The notes beneath the pieces are model-generated. The model was not told the origin of the DNA. It worked only from the letters and a program-made list of their open reading frames with translations, and searched no databases. Below, piece by piece: positions 8,595 to 19,644 of a stretch of 64,000 nt of DNA. Both the position numbers and the translations under genes were made by a program. Each line of letters begins with the position of its first letter. Within the stretch, counting starts at the first letter, position 1. This DNA is from Cristatella mucedo (Eukaryota; Bryozoa; Phylactolaemata; Cristatellidae), in contig WPIO01000011.1 in the NCBI GenBank assembly GCA_009760855.2, forward strand, positions 3,132,001 through 3,196,000, given 5' to 3'.

Positions 8595-9859
8595 TCAATG
8601 GGCGACTCCAGAGTATTGACGTGAATGGACAAAGATCGTCCGAGATACCTCTGAAATATGGGGTAACTCAGGGCTCCGTGCTAGGTCCGGTTCTTTTCAC
8701 GGTTTATACTCTCCCTCTTGCTGATGTGATTACCAAGCACGATCTAGGCTTTCACTTCCATGCGGATGACACTCAGTTTTACCTTTGCTTTGATCCCACC
8801 CAGTCTTCGAGCACCTCGAATTTTTTCAGCTCACATCCTGCATTTATTGATAAAATCCGCACATGGATAACAGCAAATTTTCTAAAACTAAACGATGATG
8901 AAACTAACCGACTAGTCGTGGGCAGGCCCAGTGTGATTCAGAAATTGGAAAGGCTGACACTCACAATTGGCTCTGCCAGCAAATCTCCTGTTGAATCAGC
9001 TCAAAATCTAGGTGTCATGTTCCAAAGTGACCTTTCGTTAGACGACCACATCAGCTCCACAGTCAAGTCTGCCTACTTTCAGCTACATAACATTGCTAAA
9101 ACTCCGGCTCGTTTAGATGTGGATACCACGTCTATGTTGGTCTACGCATTTGTGACATCCCGTCTTGACTTCTGCAACTCACTGCTTGCTGGCCTACCGG
9201 CATGTGCAATCAGGGGATTACAGATGGTACAAAACTCCGCAGCTAGGCTCGTCTGTCGTGAGCGTCACAGTTGCCACATCACACCACTTCTCGCCGACCT
9301 GCACTGGCTCCCAGTCAAGCAACGGATTGACTTCAAGGTTTTGTCGCTCACTTTTAGGTCACTTCATTCTTTGGCTCCAGTCTACCTCTCAGATTTACTC
9401 CCCCACCAGGCCAAGCAACGTACCACCCGCTTTTCGGAATCTAACTGTTTACCAATACCTCGTATAAACCTCAAATCCTTTGGAGACCATGCATTTAGTT
9501 CGTATACTCCCAAAGCCTGGAACTCCCTCTCGACATGCGTCAGAACATCCCCTGACTTAACCACGTTTAAAAAGAACTTAAAAACTCACCTATTTAGGGC
9601 AGCATTTAGTGGGTCCCTATTATTCGTCCTTCATGTGCTTATGCGTGCTGACACTGTGCATGCTGCCACTAACTACACTTGCATGCTGACCCTGTGCATG
9701 TCACCCCTAACCATGTTATTCATGTTGTTTATCAAGCATGATATTACTCACCATTCAATCGCGCTTCCTTTTGCAGCAAATGTGAAGCGCCTAGAAAGAG
9801 ATTGAGTTCTCTGAGGGCGCTTTATCAAGTGCATTATTATTATTATTATTATTATTATT
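8595..9859 (+). mobile_element. LINE-A copy, best preserved 3' half
   Basis: A 5'-truncated CR1/L2-like non-LTR retrotransposon that starts inside the reverse-transcriptase domain at LNGRLQSIDVNGQRSS. It runs through the 3' end AAGCGCCTAGAAAGAGATTG and finishes with (ATT)n at 9832-9859. This copy gives the clearest view of the LINE-A C-terminal region and 3' untranslated end and was used as the reference for the other copies. Confidence 0.92.
8621..9805 (+). CDS. LINE-A ORF2 C-terminal part (reverse transcriptase)
   Basis: An uninterrupted frame of 394 codons. In order: RT palm motif YGVTQGSVLGPVLFTVYTLP (residues about 13-32); the catalytic box as HADDTQF, where the usual tyrosine of YADD is histidine; the thumb region FLKLNDDETNRLVVGRPSV; then the family-specific C-terminal region LVCRERHSCHITPLLADLHW and AWNSLSTCVRTSPDLTTFKK. 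The element's normal stop after GSL (as in the copy at 24110) has changed to a sense codon, so the frame runs on into the 3' untranslated end. The HADD change and 5' truncation suggest it is inactive. It is part of the mobile element, not a host gene. Confidence 0.85.
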   Translation: MNGQRSSEIPLKYGVTQGSVLGPVLFTVYTLPLADVITKHDLGFHFHADDTQFYLCFDPTQSSSTSNFFSSHPAFIDKIRTWITANFLKLNDDETNRLVVGRPSVIQKLERLTLTIGSASKSPVESAQNLGVMFQSDLSLDDHISSTVKSAYFQLHNIAKTPARLDVDTTSMLVYAFVTSRLDFCNSLLAGLPACAIRGLQMVQNSAARLVCRERHSCHITPLLADLHWLPVKQRIDFKVLSLTFRSLHSLAPVYLSDLLPHQAKQRTTRFSESNCLPIPRINLKSFGDHAFSSYTPKAWNSLSTCVRTSPDLTTFKKNLKTHLFRAAFSGSLLFVLHVLMRADTVHAATNYTCMLTLCMSPLTMLFMLFIKHDITHHSIALPFAANVKRLERD

Positions 9860-9952
9860 CGATCAACGTTCCCTTGCAGTAAATATAAAGAGCCTAGAAA
9901 AGATCGAATTATCTGAGAGCGCTCTAACAAATGTATCGTTACTAATATTATT
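9860..9952 (+). mobile_element. Second LINE-A 3' end, directly abutting
   Basis: Immediately after the (ATT)n of the preceding copy comes another LINE-A 3' end: AAGAGCCTAGAAAAGATCG, then a diverged GAGAGCGCTCTAAC and TAATATTATT. It is a second, older and very short 5'-truncated tail. Confidence 0.7.
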
Positions 9953-11120
9953 TCTTGCACTGCAAATGGCTCAAATTTCTTTCCAAAAGACGAGTCTCAC
10001 AGCAGACACTTGTACGTTAATAATAATAATACGTTGCATGCTGCAAGCTGAAGTGGCAGTCGCTTAGGCTATGCTCCCTATATGATGCTGTCGCATATGC
10101 ACATGTCGCATATGTCTCATATACCTTTGCTACTTCGATCCCATCTCGTTCAAAGATAAATCCATGGTCAGGCTTTGCTGTCTACAATGCTAATCCTGTT
10201 CAGAGGAGCTTGCGACGGGGTCCGCACGATAAGTCCGCCGAATAGCGTCGGGGTGGGGTGGCGGAACGATCGTTGCGTTGCCAGTCGGCTGACGCATCGG
10301 CAGAGTCAACCGACGACGTTGCCAATATTTGCGAATGGGCCACCCGAGAATGCTCACCGCGAATGTTCTGCGCCACGTCACGCACTCTCGTCGCCGCTTC
10401 AGGAAGTTCACACACCAACAAGCTGCGACGAGCGTCGGTAACGTCGTAACCGATACGTCTACGACCTATTTCAGCTAAGCATTTCCTCTATGCTTAGCGA
10501 CAGCAATGCGTAATAAATTACCCGCTTATGGACGTTTAAATGCTTGCCGCCTTGCAGCCCTGCGTCTGGCTTGCATGCATAGCTCCGGCATGTCCGTCGG
10601 TCTAAATGCCGGACGCCCGATGAGGCTGTCGCTGCTGTTTTAGCCACTCTCACTGCACTATTCTAGATTCTATATTCTAGATATTCACTATTATAGACTG
10701 CACTATTCGATCATGTCGTGCCTTTCTATAAGCCGCAGCTGCTCAATTCTCGAAAGTTCCTCGAAAGTTCCCTTTCCGGACCCACGTGGACTCTTTTCTT
10801 GTGCTTGCTAATGCATGCAAAGATTGAGCACACTACCCGAAACGATCGGCACGCTTCCTAGGTGGATTATATGAAGTGCCTATAATGAGATTTCGTTCTC
10901 TTTGATGCTCCAAACACATCTTGTTATCATATTTTTTTGTAGAGGGCCAAAATCAAGGTCCAATCATAATATTTGAGTTGAAGTTATTAGTATGGAACAG
11001 CATCACTACTCAGCGAATACGGCAAGATATAAGCAAGCGTGGCTTGTGAAATGAGAGCTTAAAAAAAGCGTACGGTCAAATATTGAAGAAACTGTTCTTT
11101 CCAAAAAACCCTGCCTCATG
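9953..11120. other. No feature recognised
   Basis: Mixed-composition sequence. Short TAATAATAATAAT at about 10019 and CGCATATG/CATATG repeats at about 10092-10125 are the only simple patterns. The open frames at 10175-10450 overlap on both strands and are not recognisable. Confidence 0.3.
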
Positions 11121-11124
11121 CCTC

Positions 11125-11245
11125 TGGGCCTGTGGGTTGTGCTTGCCTTCATCGACCGGGGTTTTGGGATCAAGCCCTGCAGCAAATTTAACACGCCTAG
11201 ATAAACATTAAGATCTCTTTATGGGCTGCTAAACTAAGTATTGTT
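11125..11245 (+). mobile_element. Decayed SINE-A-like copy
   Basis: A B-box-like GGGATCAAGCCCTGC is followed by a tail ACGCCTAGATAAACATTAAG and GGGCTGCTAAACTAAG that matches the LINE-A/SINE-A 3' end with many changes. The head is poorly preserved. Confidence 0.45.
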
Positions 11246-11699
11246 GTATCAATCAGCACATGTGCCCCCTTAGCCACGTGCAATACTCACGAGGCACATG
11301 ATGCCCTTGATTATTCTGCTCCATCTTGAAAGGCATACTTTAGAACTGCACCTACGCGACACGCCGAACAACCTGCTGCTAACACTGGGGCATGCTGTGT
11401 AACCTAATGAGCTAACAGCTCTTCTAACTGCGTAAGAGCGCTCGCCTTTCTGAATGCTTCTCTTTTAGACTTTCCTCCAAATCCGCCACGCGTTCTTATG
11501 CAGCTCATTCAACCTCACCTGTTGAAATTAAGTTACAGATTTGGGAGGCTGGGTGCGTTGTGGTTACGTTGTTGGTACCAGCTAGGAATTCATGCCGGTT
11601 GATAAGAAGATCTGGGTCTCCAGTGCTAGAGATCTTCCGGTACAGCCATGCAGCTTTCTTGCTCTTCCTTAGGCGAAGGTTGGTCAGCCACCTTTCGAC

Positions 11700-11945
11700 G
11701 TGCCACGATCAACAGCTAGTTGTGCTGCTTCCCTTTGGCCCTGATCACTACCAAGTCCTACTGCCAACTGTGGCACGTCCTCTCAGCCGTCCTGACCTGG
11801 TACTTCCCTGCTACTCTCTACCTGAGCTGCCCTCCTGGCTAAGTCTGTTAGTGACTGAAAGCCGCTTAAGCTTTGAGTGCGCGACAGAAAACTCTCCCGC
11901 GAAGCACCCACTTAGAATTTGTGACTTTTTGGAATCACTGACGAT
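11700..11945 (+). mobile_element. LINE-B 3' fragment
   Basis: The sequence parallels 5790-6005: TACTGCCAACTGTGGC, CAGCCGTCCTGACCTGG, CTGAAAGCCGCTTAAGC, and a degenerate ACAGAAAACTCTCCCGC. It is the last part of the LINE-B coding region and 3' end, with small deletions and no intact frame. Confidence 0.65.
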
Positions 11946-14235
11946 GATACGTGACAGTACAAGTTGTCTTTGTGTGGTTTTGAACTCCATCGATGACGGC
12001 CAATGGGGTATCCGTAAATCGCTGTAAAATGGTAGATTCCACATCAACAATGAACTGCGACCGTCGTAGTCTCCACTAGCCCCGTGTCTGTGTTGATTGG
12101 TTGCATTTTGGCAGACTCACCCTACCCCTTCAGCTCTTGGTACGCCCGCGCCGTGTCACGGTCAATCTGACTACTGTGTCGTAACTTAGCTAGTCTGGCA
12201 CCTCCTGTTTATTCGGCAGCGGGCATGCGTTGCTTCATCGTGTAGCTTCGACATTGCACTCGCAGTCTTCGAGGTCGAGAGCCTTATTGTTCGGCTCTGC
12301 TTGCAGTACGTCACAGTTACAGCGGCCCATTTCGAGTGCACACCATTGGCTCAAGCTCCCAAGCTGCGAAACTAGATTATCGATCGGCGCCGCATCGGTC
12401 CTCAAGCAGAGCATAAAGCGTCGACCACGTCTCAGAGCACCGAGCTCAGCTTGCCCGCACTAGCTCAATGGGCAGCGAGAGCAGGTCATAAAGCACCAGC
12501 AAATTATTGCAGCAGAATAGGAGCCCATTCACGTACGAGCTACGGTTATCCCAGACACAGCCGGTACGCTGTATGCATCAATCCACTCACGCCGAAGAAC
12601 TTGCGCCGGTGCCCACGCTAACAAGAACATGAAAGCTCTCTCTTGCTTACCCGAGCACTTTCGGCTGTCCGCGTGACTTCGTTCGCAAAGTCGCGTTCTT
12701 GGCATGCAAGGCTGGAGCTTCCTTCCAAAGATATCGTCAAACCTATGGCTATTGGCAATGGAGATGGCCAAGCCAGATTTTGGGATGGTGTAGGCGATAT
12801 TTCTTAAGCTTCATTTTAGGTCAGCAATTTACTGAAAGCCCAATCTCAGACACGGGTGGTGTAGGGCATTGCTCGTGGGTACAGTCTACTAAACAGTTTA
12901 TTCTACAAGTTACGGCTGAGTTGGGGGATTGGGCCGAATGACGAATGACATGCCTGTGGCCCAGTATCAACAAACCATGTTTTCAGGAGCTACACGCTCG
13001 GCTAGGCTCAGCGAGCGTGCCTATATTATTGAAACAGCAGGCCGGACGCTGCTTTGCGGATCTGCAGGCGTTGCCAAAGGTTGCCTTACCGTCCAGGGCA
13101 ACGTCTGGTGAAACGAGGAATGGATTAAGGTCATGCTTTGGGATAAGGATCCCACGCCGAAGAGCGGCTGCTCGCGGTGCGTGTTTACCTAAGTAAGCCC
13201 TCTCGCTTTCGGTGCAGTATAAGCTGATGGTGGCCGAACGGGTATGTTAAGGAGGATACCAGGCTTTGATCACTCTCCTTGCTATGTCCATTAGACTTTG
13301 TACAGATGCCAGCTTGGCTAAGAATTAGTACGTCAATCTTCGGAAAGAATTCGAGCTGCCCTGCTGAGTTGCTGCAACACGACGGATAATATGTCTGTAT
13401 AATAATATCTCAGTGCTGGTGCAACCGTTGTCATCGGATGAGTTGCAGGAATCGATCCGTTAGGAAGCACTTAGCCGCTAACCTTTTGAGCGTCGTGCTG
13501 AAACAGTAATGCAAACATGCATGCATTGTGTAGATATGATCAAATACAGTGTCGTTTCCGACGAGGTGCTCCTCTGTCTGAATGCCAATCAGCTCATGAC
13601 CTGTTTCGCACTCGTTGATGTATGAAAAAGATCTGGATATAGCTTTGCCTCTTCAGATCGGCCACAGCTGCTGGCCGTAACAGTAATACTAAAATTGAGT
13701 TACATTACTTTTCCTTAGCATGGCCGTAGGCGAAATGAAAATGTGCCATCACGAACTGACTGCTCGTAGCTTGTGCTCGCACGTTTTTCGCTTGCGTGCA
13801 CAGTAAAACGTGCGACCTGGAATATACTGCTTGGTCAGGAGATGCGTTGCCCCTGGCTGCACGGACAGTAAGGTTCGAACAGCACAGGCAATAGCTTGCC
13901 ACAACACGAACGATTACCAAGTCCATGTTTTCTACGTTAACATCTTTGCCAAGAACGCCCATAATTAAAGGCATGCGGCAGATATCATAGGTTCGCTGAC
14001 GATGAAGGAAACGCCGTGGTTGGCATGTTTGCTTTGGTTTTCCTTTTCCTGAGATAAACATCGGTAGGCGGTTGTACCTCTAGATCGTGGGTACTTTTAG
14101 CAAAGCACGGTCAATATTGGACCAGGCTCTTTGTAGCCTTCTTTCGATATCGATGCCATGCTTGCATTTGAAATTCCCATACTACCTGCTGCTGCGGCGA
14201 TATGGGTAACATTTTAGCAGCCCTTTCAGCTAACG
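11946..14235. other. No feature recognised
   Basis: About 2.3 kb with no recognisable repeat, RNA or protein domain. The longest open frame is 118 codons on the minus strand (13705-14061) and carries no motif I can identify. It may be intergenic or intronic. Confidence 0.3.
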
Positions 14236-14335
14236 GCTTAATAATTATAATAATAATAATAGCACACTTGATAAAGTGCCGTTCGAGAACTCAAGCTCTT
14301 TCTAGGTGCTTTACATTTGCTGCAAAAGCTTAGGC
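14236..14335 (-). mobile_element. LINE-A 3' end fragment
   Basis: TAATTATAATAATAATAATAG, then CACTTGATAAAGTGCC and TTTCTAGGTGCTTTACATTT, the reverse complement of the LINE-A 3' end. Truncated after the TTGCTGCAAAAG segment. Confidence 0.75.
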
Positions 14336-14699
14336 AGACAAGTACCGGGGACGGTCCTGTTGCATTCACAGCAACAGACTTGCCTGCAGGACGGAACGCC
14401 CTTGCCAACGTACGACCACAAACTGAGAGGCTACTACGTATCACCTAGGGTCTTCAAGTAATATGGCAATGGTCAATGTCTAGTAGAAACAGAGCTACTG
14501 CTTACGACAAAGCACGTCATCCAAAATTTATTAAAGGCTTCACAGCTCTAAGGATGCAAACCTTTGCAGTGCGAAATGAGTGTAGACAGCATACACTTTG
14601 TCAAAGTACTACAGACGCCTGATGCACAGGGATAGTGATTGCGATCAATAAGTATTATATATAATTAATTATGTAAATATATATCGCTAAGTAATACAA

Positions 14700-15973
14700 A
14701 TTTCTAGTCTGGCTTTAGAGCCGATCACTCCACAGAATCGGCATTACTTAGGGTGTACAACGACCTTCTTAGGAATGCTGACATGGGTAGAGAATCTCTG
14801 ATTGTTTAAGCTCGATCTTTCGGCAGCTTTTGATTCTATTAAACACCAAGTTCTTCGTGAGCGCCTCTCATCTCGCCCGGGCATCACTGACACTGCTCTG
14901 CAATGGTGCAGGTCCAATCTCAGTGGAAGACTCCAGAGTATTGACAAGAATGGACAAAGATCATCTGAGGCACCTCTGAAATATGGGGTACCTCTGGGTT
15001 CCGTGCTTGGACCGGTTTCTTTCACGGTTTATACTCTCCCTCTTGCCTATGTGATTACCAAACACAATCTAGGCTTTCACTTCTATGCGGATGATACTTA
15101 TTTGAACCTTTGCTTTGATCCCTCCCAGTCTTCTAACACCTTGAATTCTCTCAACTCACTTGCTGCATGTATTGATGACATCCGCACACGGATGGTAGCA
15201 AATTTTCTTAAATTAAATTAGGATAAGGCTATCTTACTAGTTATGGATAAACCAAGTGCGATTCATAAATTTGAAAGTCTAGCGCTCAAAATCGGCTCTG
15301 CCAGCATATCTCCTGTTGAATCTGCATGAAATCTAAGCGTCCAGCTCCAAAGTGACCCTTTGCTAGATGACCACATCAGCTCCACAGTCAAGTCTGCCTA
15401 CTTTCAGCTACATAGCATTGCCAAAATTCGGGCTTGTTTAGATAAGGATACCACGCCTAAGTTGGTCCGTGCATCTGTGACATCTCGTCTTGACTTCTGT
15501 TGCTCACTGCTTGCTGGTCTACCAGCATGTGCAGTCAGGCACTTACAGCTGGTACAAAACTCTGTAGCTAGGCTTGTATATCATGAGCGTCGCAGTTGCC
15601 ACATCACACCACTTCTCGCCGACCTGCACTGGCTCTCAGTCAAGCAACGGATTGACTTCAAGGTTTTGTCGCTCACTTTTAAGTTCATTCATTGTTTGGC
15701 TCTATTCTATCTATCATATCTACTCCCCAACCTGGCAAAGCATTGTACCACCCGCTTTTTGGAATCTAACTGTTTACCAATACCTCGTACAAACCTCAAA
15801 TTCTTTGGAGACCGTGCATTTAGTTCGTATGCTCTCAAAGCCTGGAACTCATTCCCGACTGGTGTCACAACATTCCCTGACTTGACCACATTTAAAAAGA
15901 ACGTAAAAACGCACATATTTATGACAGCATTTAGTGAGTTCCTGTGATTCGTCCTTCGTGTGCTTATGCGCAT
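14700..15973 (+). mobile_element. LINE-A copy, one frame with two stops
   Basis: Starts at the RT segment corresponding to SGFRADHSTESAL (about 14708-14750) and continues through LDLSAAFDSIKHQVLRERL (14811-14867), YGVPLGSVLGPVSFTVYTLP and an intact YADD (HFYADDTYLNL, about 15078-15110). From 14802 to 15947 the whole domain lies in a single frame, broken only by TAG at 15222 and TGA near 15327, so it decayed by point mutation. It ends at TGTGCTTATGCG near 15973 without the (ATT)n tail. Confidence 0.88.
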
Positions 15974-16092
15974 CTAATCTGCAGGCTAAAGGCTTGCAAT
16001 ACCGTATCAATGGACAGTTAAAGCAGCCTGTCAGCTGCGATATAGATCTATGAAAGATTATCTCCATAATTGTTCGTACACGCCAAGAGGTC

Positions 16093-16287
16093 TCACTCTA
16101 ACTTCCACGCCATCTGGAAGCGTCCCTCTATTGTCGTTTCATCTGCTTGCACCTTCTCTGTAGGAATGAAGATCCGCTCAACGGAGGCCGAGGGAGCAGA
16201 GATTGTGCTCCAGTGAGTACGTCTAATCTCGTTCACACTCGAGGCATCTGTTGCCTTGTAGTCTCGTAGGGCCGCAGGTATGTTCAT
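16093..16287 (-). pseudogene. Possible hAT transposase C-terminal fragment
   Basis: A 64-codon minus-strand frame contains SAPSASVERIF (residues about 30-40) followed by GRFQMAWKLE. In hAT-family DNA transposases the C-terminal dimerisation region has a short SSASxERxFS motif followed by a hydrophobic helix, which this resembles. No terminal inverted repeats, target duplications or catalytic residues are seen nearby, so at most it is a remnant. A chance resemblance cannot be excluded. Confidence 0.35.
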
Positions 16288-16567
16288 TTCACTATCTGTT
16301 TAGCAATATTTACAGTATATATCTACTGATTAAAGTGAGAAAGTCAGTCACGCCGGAAGGTGGCGCACTTGCGGCACGTGGCAGGATTGCACACTTCCGT
16401 CAAGTGGCAAGATGAAACAGCTTGTCTTCCGTGACGGAACTACTATGAATCAGCGAATCGAGTCCACAGGCTGCTGTGAGCTGCTCGTAATATCAGAATC
16501 TGAGACCTTATAAGCTCAATATTCTTATCTTAAATTTAAATCGTCAACTTACATAATTTGAATGCAA

Positions 16568-16660
16568 ATGTGTGAGTGAATGAGTGAGTGAGCGAGTGAG
16601 CGGGTCGAGTTCTGGAGAGCATACGCGATAGAGTGTATGAGTGAGTGCGGTGAGTGAGTG
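16568..16660. repeat. Degenerate (GAGT)n tract
   Basis: Imperfect tetranucleotide repeat of GAGT/GTGA type in two blocks separated by a short unique stretch. Confidence 0.75.
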
Positions 16661-16919
16661 TGTCCGTTCCATAAGGACACGTCGCCGATGTCAAGCTTTT
16701 GTTTTACCCTTTGCGTTATTCTAGCTGTGCTACTACGTGGGTGTGGCTACGATGAGTGCAGTGGCAAAAACGCTGGAGATAGTTTCTATATGTTCGCCTT
16801 TACGCTTGTTACGCTTTGTACTCTCACAGTTGAAATTGAGCCGCAGATTGCGAATGAAATGTGAAATGGCGACTAGCATGTTTTTTTAATCAAAAAAATT
16901 ACTAGTTCACTTATTTAAA

Positions 16920-18404
16920 CGCCAGCGGCAGCTGCGACTTTTCGGGCAGGCGGCAGTCGGCGTCACGTGGGCGTGCCAGCGTCACGTGGACGCAGCGGCG
17001 TCACGCGCGGCCGTCGAGCCCGCAAGTGGTCGCGAAGGCGCGAAGAAGGGCGGTGCCCGGCCGGATTACGCCCTATTAGTGGTGCGCGGCCGAGTCGACT
17101 TGCGGCCGGTCTGACGGGCGGCGACGGTGCCCCGCTGCTGACCGCGCGTGGCGCGCTCGTCGTTAGCTCTGGATGGCCGGCTAATGCGGCCGTGCTTGGG
17201 CCAATTCTGAGCTGTCTCTAAGCGATGGGTCTCTAAGATGGTCTCTAAGATGCGTCTCTAAGCGATGGGCGGCAGCGCGCGCGCAGACGCCGACGTCTCG
17301 ATCTGCTCTGGACGCACAGTAGGCGTCCGGGCGTCTGCCAGCGTCGGCCGCGGCAGGCGGGCGAACGATCAGCAACTTAGCAGCAGCGACGGCGACCGGC
17401 CGCCTGCTGCAAAGTTGCTTTTAGGATGCGGCGTCCGCTTCGTCTCGGACTCTAACGCTGAGAGGCCGACGAGTCAAGCATCTCCGGACAGCAGCAAGGC
17501 GCCATTTCGACGGATCGCCGCGACTAGCTCGTCCTCCAGCGCAGCGATTGCCCCATTACCAACCGCCCGCACGCCCGCCGCTCTCGTCAAACGGAGGCTC
17601 AAACTCAGTGGGGCGAGCTGGCAAGTCGCCACGCGTCGAAATGCATCGACTAATGACATCGACGAGCGCAAAGCGCTGCCATTTTCACCGAGCACTTGCG
17701 CCTCGCCGCAAAGGAAGCGCGGCCGGCGCAAGATGGCAGCCACGCTGCGAACGAGTCACGCGCGGAAGCGAGCGCAGGCGCGGGAGCCTAGAGCGCCAGC
17801 TGGCGGAGAGCCGGAGCGGCAGCGGCAGCAGCGCTCGGCTCGCGACGGGACGAACGCTGCTGCTCGCCGCGGCGAGCGCCCCGCCTCGATGAAGCTCGAG
17901 CTGCCGAGCTGGCTGACCGAGTGCGAAGCGCTCGCGCCGCCGCAACCTCCGCCCTGCGGGCGCGCACCGGCGGGGAGGTTAGGCTACGCCAGGGGCGCAG
18001 CTGCTCCTTCCGTCGCGCCGCTCCTTCGCGTCGAGATCGCCGCAACGCCCGCGGCGCCTAAGCGCGACAACAGCAGAGCAACGGCCGCGGCGGCTATTTC
18101 GCCCTCGCGAGGCGGCGAGCCTTTGCGCCGAGCGCGAAGTCTGAGCGCGCGGCCGTCTGTCCGGCGGCCGTCTGAGCGCGCGGCGCGAGTGCAGACGGCG
18201 GCCGGTTGCGACGGAGACGACGGCTGCCAAGAACAACGCCGATTGACGGCGATGGCAGCGGCGCAGTCTCGGCGGCGGCGGCGCAGTCAGGGGCGATGCA
18301 CGTGGAAGCGCCGGAGCTTCGAGCTGGCGCGGCCGCCGCGCCAGCCGCGGCGAGCCGTCACGACGACTGCATCATAGTGGCGAGCCGAAGATAAAGGCGA
18401 CGAC
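16920..18404. other. GC-rich, CpG-rich block (left half)
   Basis: The sequence changes abruptly from AT-rich to strongly GC- and CpG-rich near 16920. It looks like a CpG island, that is, a promoter or first-exon region. It contains a 370-codon + strand open frame (17265-18377) rich in Arg, Ala, Ser and Pro, with no domain I recognise. Overlapping open frames exist on the other strand. A real, low-complexity coding exon is possible but unsupported. Confidence 0.45.
17265..18377 (+). CDS. Uncharacterised open frame in CpG-rich block
   Basis: 370 codons from ATG to TAG, rich in Arg, Ala, Ser and Pro. Features visible by eye are basic patches (KRRLKLSG about residues 109-116; RKRGRRK about 149-155), a short MKLELPSWLTECEAL segment (about 208-222) that is less biased than the rest, and no signal peptide or membrane span. 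In DNA this GC-rich, stop codons are rare, so a frame this long can arise by chance. The opposite strand also carries several open frames. I do not recognise it and give it low weight. Confidence 0.2.
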   Translation: MGGSARADADVSICSGRTVGVRASASVGRGRRANDQQLSSSDGDRPPAAKLLLGCGVRFVSDSNAERPTSQASPDSSKAPFRRIAATSSSSSAAIAPLPTARTPAALVKRRLKLSGASWQVATRRNASTNDIDERKALPFSPSTCASPQRKRGRRKMAATLRTSHARKRAQAREPRAPAGGEPERQRQQRSARDGTNAAARRGERPASMKLELPSWLTECEALAPPQPPPCGRAPAGRLGYARGAAAPSVAPLLRVEIAATPAAPKRDNSRATAAAAISPSRGGEPLRRARSLSARPSVRRPSERAARVQTAAGCDGDDGCQEQRRLTAMAAAQSRRRRRSQGRCTWKRRSFELARPPRQPRRAVTTTAS

Positions 18405-18435
<31 letters not shown>

Positions 18436-18772
18436 TACTTGATAAAGCGCCATCAGAGAACTTAATCTCTTTCTAGGGGCGCTTTACATTTGCTGCAAAG
18501 GGAAATGCAATTGAATGGTGAGTAATATCATGCTTGATAAACAAACAAAATGAATAACATGGTTAGGTGTGACATGCACAGGGTCAGCATGCAAATGTCG
18601 TTAGTGGCAGCATGCACAGTGTCAGCACTCATAAGCACGTGAAGGACGAATCACAGGGACCCACTAAATGCTGTCCTAAATAGGTGTGTTTTTAAGTTCC
18701 TTTTAAATGTGGTCAGGTCAGGGGATGTTCTGACGCAGGTCGGGAGGGAGTTCCAGGCTTTGGGAGCATACA
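18405..18772 (-). mobile_element. LINE-A insertion inside the GC-rich block
   Basis: A 5'-truncated LINE-A copy of about 368 bp in reverse orientation. It starts with (AAT)n, then the reverse complement of the 3' end (GATAAAGCGCCATCAGAGAA), then the coding region back to the TTTGGGAGCATAC segment. GACGAC occurs on both sides (18399-18404 and 18773-18778), a likely 6-bp target-site duplication. It is among the better preserved copies. Confidence 0.85.
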
Positions 18773-18881
18773 GACGACAGAGAGACGTCACGCAAAAGAC
18801 GTCAGTAGCAGGACAGAGCTGCCCTCCCTCGGAGCAAGATTTAATGGCTCGCGGCGGCGAGCCGCGCGACGACGTGCTGCT

Positions 18882-18882
<1 letters not shown>

Positions 18883-18925
<43 letters not shown>
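18883..18925. repeat. (CCG)n microsatellite
   Basis: About fourteen uninterrupted CCG/CGC units. The frames read polyarginine, polyalanine or polyproline, so the open frames across it are not evidence of coding. Confidence 0.95.
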
Positions 18926-18926
<1 letters not shown>

Positions 18927-19644
18927 TGCGAGCTGCTTCCCCCGCCCGACGAACATTTGTACGACGACCTCGGACGACCGATTATGCGATCGTGCCCTCA
19001 GGCTTTGTCTGTGTGTGTGCGCGGGCGTATGTGTGCGTCTGTGTGTGTGTGTGTCTCTCTCTCTCTCTCTCAATTTCTCTCCGCGCGCGCGCTAAAGCCG
19101 GCTAGCGTCCGTCCGCCATGCGTGCACGGCTGGCTACGCGCGCGCCCTCTCGTGGCGGCGGTGGTGGGGCGGCGCACGCGTTCGATGTTAAATTCAAGCC
19201 GTAAGCGTATCCAGCAATTGCAGCTTGTGGCCGCACTCTTGGGGACGCAGGACTAGCGGATAAGCGGCGGCGCTCTGGAGGAGCGCGCTCTTTGGAGGCG
19301 CGCCGTGTCGCCGGCGTCGCCCACTCTTCCGCCCGTCTGCAACCGTCCCGCTTCCTTGCTCCTTCACCTTCACCTTCGCCTTTCCCTCTCCTTCCCTCGG
19401 CGCCTTCCCTGAGGCGTCGGCAACATGGCAGCGGAGCGTGCGGCTCGTGCGCAACGGCGCGCGCCGGCAACGCTTCCGGCGCGCGCGCGCCGTCGCAGCA
19501 CGTCCTCGAGTGCGACGAAGCGACGAGTCCCAGCGACGGACCGCTCCGAGCGCGGCCGAGCTCGACGAGACGCCACGCGCCACCCGCGAACAAGAGCGCT
19601 AGCTGGACCGCGCGGAGCGGCTGAGCCGCGCACCGCGAAATGGA

